A stretch of DNA of 64,000 nt, taken from G965279335 sp965279285. Its GTDB lineage: Bacteria; Pseudomonadota; Gammaproteobacteria; DSM-16500. Location of the stretch: NCBI GenBank assembly GCA_965279285.1, contig OZ257148.1:2219503-2283502 (forward strand). Direction: 5' to 3'. A program made the position numbers and the translations under genes. This document shows positions 60,840 to 64,000 of this stretch, piece after piece. The notes under the pieces were generated by a model. That model had not been told where the DNA came from. It searched no databases and was given only the letters and a program-made list of their open reading frames with translations. Every line of letters starts with the position of its first letter. The first letter of the stretch is position 1.

Positions 60840-63390
60840 CTTATTTCTCGACTATTTTCAACAATACAACCATGAAGTCATCCCTAGCAGCTCACTTATC
60901 CCGGGTAATGACCCCACTTTACTTTTTACCAATGCTGGAATGGTGCAATTTAAAGATGTTTTTTTAGGAAACGATGAGCGCCCTTACAAACGCGCAACCT
61001 CATCACAACGCTGCGTACGTGCAGGCGGAAAGCATAATGACTTAGAAAATGTCGGCTACACTGCACGACATCATACCTTTTTTGAAATGCTAGGAAATTT
61101 TAGTTTTGGCGATTACTTCAAACGTGACGCTATTGTTTTTGCTTGGAAGTTTCTCACTGAAATACTGCATTTACCACCCGAAAAACTCTGGATTACCGTT
61201 TACAAAGAAGACCAAGAAGCAGCTGATATTTGGCTAAACGACATTAAAGTCGATCCACAACGCTTTTCAAAATGTGGTGATGAAAGTAATTTTTGGGCCA
61301 TGGGCCCCACTGGCCCTTGCGGTCCTTGTACTGAAATTTTTTATGATCATGGCGCTAATATTTTTGGCGGGCCACCAGGCACACCCGACGAAGATGGCGA
61401 TCGTTATGTCGAAATTTGGAATATTGTTTTCATGCAATATGATCGTGCACCGGATGGTAAACTCACACCATTACCTAAACCTTCTGTTGATACCGGCATG
61501 GGCTTAGAACGCATTACTGCTGTTATGCAAGGCGTGCAAAACAATTATGACATTGATTTATTTCGCAGCTTAATTAAAGCTATTACCGATTTATTAGCGG
61601 CAGCAAAACTCACTGCCACTGATCCTACTTCATTACGTGTTATTGCCGATCATATACGCTCATGTGCATTTTTAATTGTTGATGGAATCACACCATCCAA
61701 CGAAGGTCGTGGTTATGTATTACGACGCATTATTCGTCGTGCATTAAGGCATGGAAATAAATTAGGCTTAACCCAAGCTTTCTTTTATAAACTCGGCCAA
61801 CCATTAGCAATCGCAATGGGAGATGCCTATCCTGAATTAAAAACGGCTGAAAACACAATTGCTAAAATACTACGCCTAGAAGAAGAGCAATTTAGTGTGA
61901 CCTTAGCACAAGGCTTAAAATTATTAGAACAGGCAGTGAAAGAATTAAAGAGCCGAACTATTCCTGGGGAAATTATCTTTAAACTCTACGATACCTATGG
62001 ATTTCCTGTTGATTTAACGGCTGATATTGCTCGCGAACGTAATTTACAAATGGACTATGCGGGTTTTGAAACTGCCATGAACCAACAACGCGATCGATCA
62101 CGTCAAGCCAGTAAATTCGAAACTGAATACAACATAGGTGCTAGCATAGAAACTCCCACCCAGTTTGTTGGTGATAAAAATCTGTTAATCGAATCCACTC
62201 CCGATACGGCTACTGTTATTGCGTTATATTGTAACAGCCAAAATGTTGAAACATTAAAAACTGGCGATACCGGCTCAATTGTTTTAGATAGCACACCTTT
62301 TTATGCTGAATCAGGCGGACAAATTGGTGATCAGGGCATACTCAAAACAGATACCTGTGTATTTCAAGTGACTGACACAATTAAACAAGGTCAAGCCCAT
62401 ATTCACATCGGTAAAGTCGAACAGGGAACGATTCAAGTAGGCACCAAAGTCATAGCCCAGGTTGATGCCGAACGACGTGCAGCTACCGTGTTAAATCACA
62501 CAGCGACTCATCTACTTCATATGATCTTGCGACGTATTCTAGGCACGCATGTGTTACAAAAAGGTTCCTTAGTTGAGCCAGAACGTTTACGTTTTGACTT
62601 TGCTCACTCTGCACCCTTAACACTGGATGAAATCAAACAAGTAGAACAACAAGTCAATCATGAAATTCGAGCCAATCATGCAGCCTCTGTCCGTACGTCT
62701 ACCTTAGATGAAGCAGTAAAAAATGGCGCCATCGGTTTATTTGAAGACAAATATGGCGCAGAAGTCCGGGTTGTACGCTTTGGTGATTCCATGGAATTAT
62801 GTGGTGGTACTCACGCTCATCGTACAGGTGACATTGGTATTTTCAAAATAACTTCTGAATCCGGCGTAGCCGCTGGGGTTAGACGGATTGAGGCCGTCAC
62901 CGGTGCAGGCGCTATTGCTTGGTTAACAAAAAATGAAACTGAATTACAAAAAAAGCTCTTAAACTCCGAAGAACGTACTCGTGCATTAGAAAAACAAATC
63001 GAACAATTAAAAGAAAAATTAGCTGGCACTATGAGCCAAGATCTTGCTACCCAAGCTAAAGAGTTACAAGGAATTAAAATTTTAGCCACAAAAGTTGAGG
63101 GTATGGATGCCAAGTCATTAAAAACCGCTGTTGATCAGTTAAAAGACAGGCTCGGCAGTGCTGTCATTGCCTTAGCGACCATCAGCGACAATAGAGTCAC
63201 CCTGGTCACAGGTGTCACCAAAGACCTCACTACTCGAATTAAAGCGGGAGAATTGGTCAATATGATCGCCCAGCAGGTCGGCGGCAAAGGCGGTGGACGC
63301 CCTGATTTAGCAGAGGCGGGAGGAAACCAACCTGAACACTTAGCGAAAGCACTTAATTCCGTATTTGATTGGGTGGAGCAAAAAATATAA
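60784..63390 (+). CDS. alaS: Alanyl-tRNA synthetase
   Basis: 868-aa class II synthetase. Landmarks: PSSSLIPGNDPTLLFTNAGM (motif 1), HHTFFEMLGNFSFGDYFK, HIRSCAFLI, the editing-domain zinc ligands HTATHLL and CGGTHAHRTG, and the C-Ala domain with GGRPDLAEAGG. Homology begins at the tandem ATGs at 60784/60787, so the gene overlaps the recX 3' end by 56 bp. The frame upstream to 60634 is recX sequence in another phase, so is rejected as coding. Confidence 0.97.
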   Translation: MMNDQIQQTPFLTANQVRSLFLDYFQQYNHEVIPSSSLIPGNDPTLLFTNAGMVQFKDVFLGNDERPYKRATSSQRCVRAGGKHNDLENVGYTARHHTFFEMLGNFSFGDYFKRDAIVFAWKFLTEILHLPPEKLWITVYKEDQEAADIWLNDIKVDPQRFSKCGDESNFWAMGPTGPCGPCTEIFYDHGANIFGGPPGTPDEDGDRYVEIWNIVFMQYDRAPDGKLTPLPKPSVDTGMGLERITAVMQGVQNNYDIDLFRSLIKAITDLLAAAKLTATDPTSLRVIADHIRSCAFLIVDGITPSNEGRGYVLRRIIRRALRHGNKLGLTQAFFYKLGQPLAIAMGDAYPELKTAENTIAKILRLEEEQFSVTLAQGLKLLEQAVKELKSRTIPGEIIFKLYDTYGFPVDLTADIARERNLQMDYAGFETAMNQQRDRSRQASKFETEYNIGASIETPTQFVGDKNLLIESTPDTATVIALYCNSQNVETLKTGDTGSIVLDSTPFYAESGGQIGDQGILKTDTCVFQVTDTIKQGQAHIHIGKVEQGTIQVGTKVIAQVDAERRAATVLNHTATHLLHMILRRILGTHVLQKGSLVEPERLRFDFAHSAPLTLDEIKQVEQQVNHEIRANHAASVRTSTLDEAVKNGAIGLFEDKYGAEVRVVRFGDSMELCGGTHAHRTGDIGIFKITSESGVAAGVRRIEAVTGAGAIAWLTKNETELQKKLLNSEERTRALEKQIEQLKEKLAGTMSQDLATQAKELQGIKILATKVEGMDAKSLKTAVDQLKDRLGSAVIALATISDNRVTLVTGVTKDLTTRIKAGELVNMIAQQVGGKGGGRPDLAEAGGNQPEHLAKALNSVFDWVEQKI

Positions 63391-63406
63391 CCCTCATACC
63401 CATTTT

Positions 63407-63483
63407 GCAACTACTCAGCAGCTCAAGAGTTTGGTGGACAAAGCGCAGCGTGTCCACCAAACTCTTGAATGCTAAATAGCTAC
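63407..63483. repeat. Short palindromic element, core A
   Basis: CAACTACTCAGCAGCTCAAGAG, a shortened core (TTTGGTGGACAAAGC...CACCAAACTCTTG), and AATGCTAAATAGCTAC. Only the inner hairpin of core A remains, in tight palindrome form, between alaS and lysC. Confidence 0.85.
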
Positions 63484-63582
63484 ATTATTTTTGACCACAT
63501 TGTGGACAAAGGTAGGAATATCCTGCATTATTACAGTATGATTTTTTAATATCAGTAACCCCATAAAGGCAAACCAAAGACC

Positions 63583-64000
63583 ATGGCATTAATTGTTCAA
63601 AAATACGGCGGAAGCTCTGTTGGCACAATAGATCGTATCCGACATGTTGCTGCTAAAGTCATAGCAGCTAAACAACAAGGGCATAATGTTGTTGTAACCG
63701 TTTCTGCAATGCAAGGCGAAACTGATCGCCTCATTCAGCTAGCTCACAACCTCACACCAGAGCCAGAATTACGTGAATACGACATACTCGTCTCTACCGG
63801 CGAACAAGTTTCTATGGCCTTACTCGCGATGGCTTTAAATGCCAGTGGTTGCCCTGCTCGCTCTTACACAGGACAACAAGCTGGCATCCTCACCGATCAT
63901 GTACACAGCAAAGCTCGCATTTTAAATGTAACAACTGATACTATTTTACGTGACTTATCAGAAGGTTACGTCGTTGTTGTCGCTGGATTTCAAGGTGCTA
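63583..64000 (+). CDS. lysC: Aspartokinase LysC (5' part, window end)
   Basis: Reads MALIVQKYGGSSVGTIDRIR...VVVTVSAMQGETDRL and ILVSTGEQVSMALLA, the N-terminal kinase domain of monofunctional aspartokinase (KYGGSSVG nucleotide site). It begins the Lys/Thr/Met/DAP pathway that ends in DapE and MurF in this window. About 139 codons are visible; the gene continues beyond the window. alaS-lysC order is conserved in Pseudomonas and Legionella relatives. Confidence 0.93.
   Translation, partial: MALIVQKYGGSSVGTIDRIRHVAAKVIAAKQQGHNVVVTVSAMQGETDRLIQLAHNLTPEPELREYDILVSTGEQVSMALLAMALNASGCPARSYTGQQAGILTDHVHSKARILNVTTDTILRDLSEGYVVVVAGFQGA

Overview
The window looks like the chromosome of an AT-rich gammaproteobacterium of the Legionellales (Coxiella/Legionella/Berkiella-like), probably host-associated. 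The evidence is the gene orders ribF-ileS-lspA, ispB facing rplU-rpmA-obgE, scpA-scpB-rluB and recA-recX-alaS-lysC; a Rickettsia-type isocitrate dehydrogenase; and several large lineage-specific proteins with Ulp1/C48-like or other cysteine-protease-like signatures and Ser/Thr/Pro-rich tails of the kind seen in secreted effectors. No secretion apparatus lies in the window, so the lifestyle is inferred.

Layout. 0-14 kb is mostly core: dapE, tRNA-Ser, 4.5S RNA, lspA, ileS, ribF, a small stress-protein cluster (DUF3309, two DUF1328 proteins, CsbD), murJ, rpsT, obgE, rpmA, rplU, ispB and tRNA-Pro. 14-29 kb, starting just after tRNA-Pro, is accessory: a NadS-type toxin-antitoxin pair, the remains of a tandem array of giant NACHT/WD40 genes broken by an IS66 and an IS3 element, two AAA+/DUF4143 ATPases plus the stub of a third, and orphan genes. 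29-48 kb mixes metabolism and envelope genes (nemA, corA, short dsbD, phosphoesterase, panC, greB) with a 946-aa C48-like protease, a 738-aa possible glycosyltransferase, a nonsense-mutated IS110, an MNT-HEPN toxin-antitoxin pair and a divergent regulator pair. 48-64 kb is core again: orphan parB, murF, icd, tsaC/sua5, scpA, scpB, rluB, mutS, pncC, recA, recX, alaS and the start of lysC.

The most interesting locus is 15.2-22.8 kb. Two apparently separate ORFs (21480-22319 and 15303-19043) are halves of one gene. IS66 inserted with an 8-bp target duplication (CATTTAAC), and removing IS66 plus one duplicate restores a single frame of about 1519 codons. The rebuilt protein has a protease-like N-terminus (GHA ... 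D-N-S-G ... Q-x4-C), a Ser/Thr/Ala linker, a NACHT NTPase, pentapeptide repeats, WD40 repeats and a PxxP-rich tail: an NLR-like architecture. A second copy's 3' end lies directly upstream and a third copy's 5' end directly downstream, so this was a head-to-tail array.

The second theme is a family of palindromic intergenic elements (about 15 in the window). They share ends close to GTAACTATTCAGC but carry different cores. Several sit exactly on gene ends and supply the stop codon (TAA from GTAAC) of murJ, nemA, the 738-aa gene, the S24-like regulator and rluB. One has run into greB and added about 20 residues to its C-terminus.
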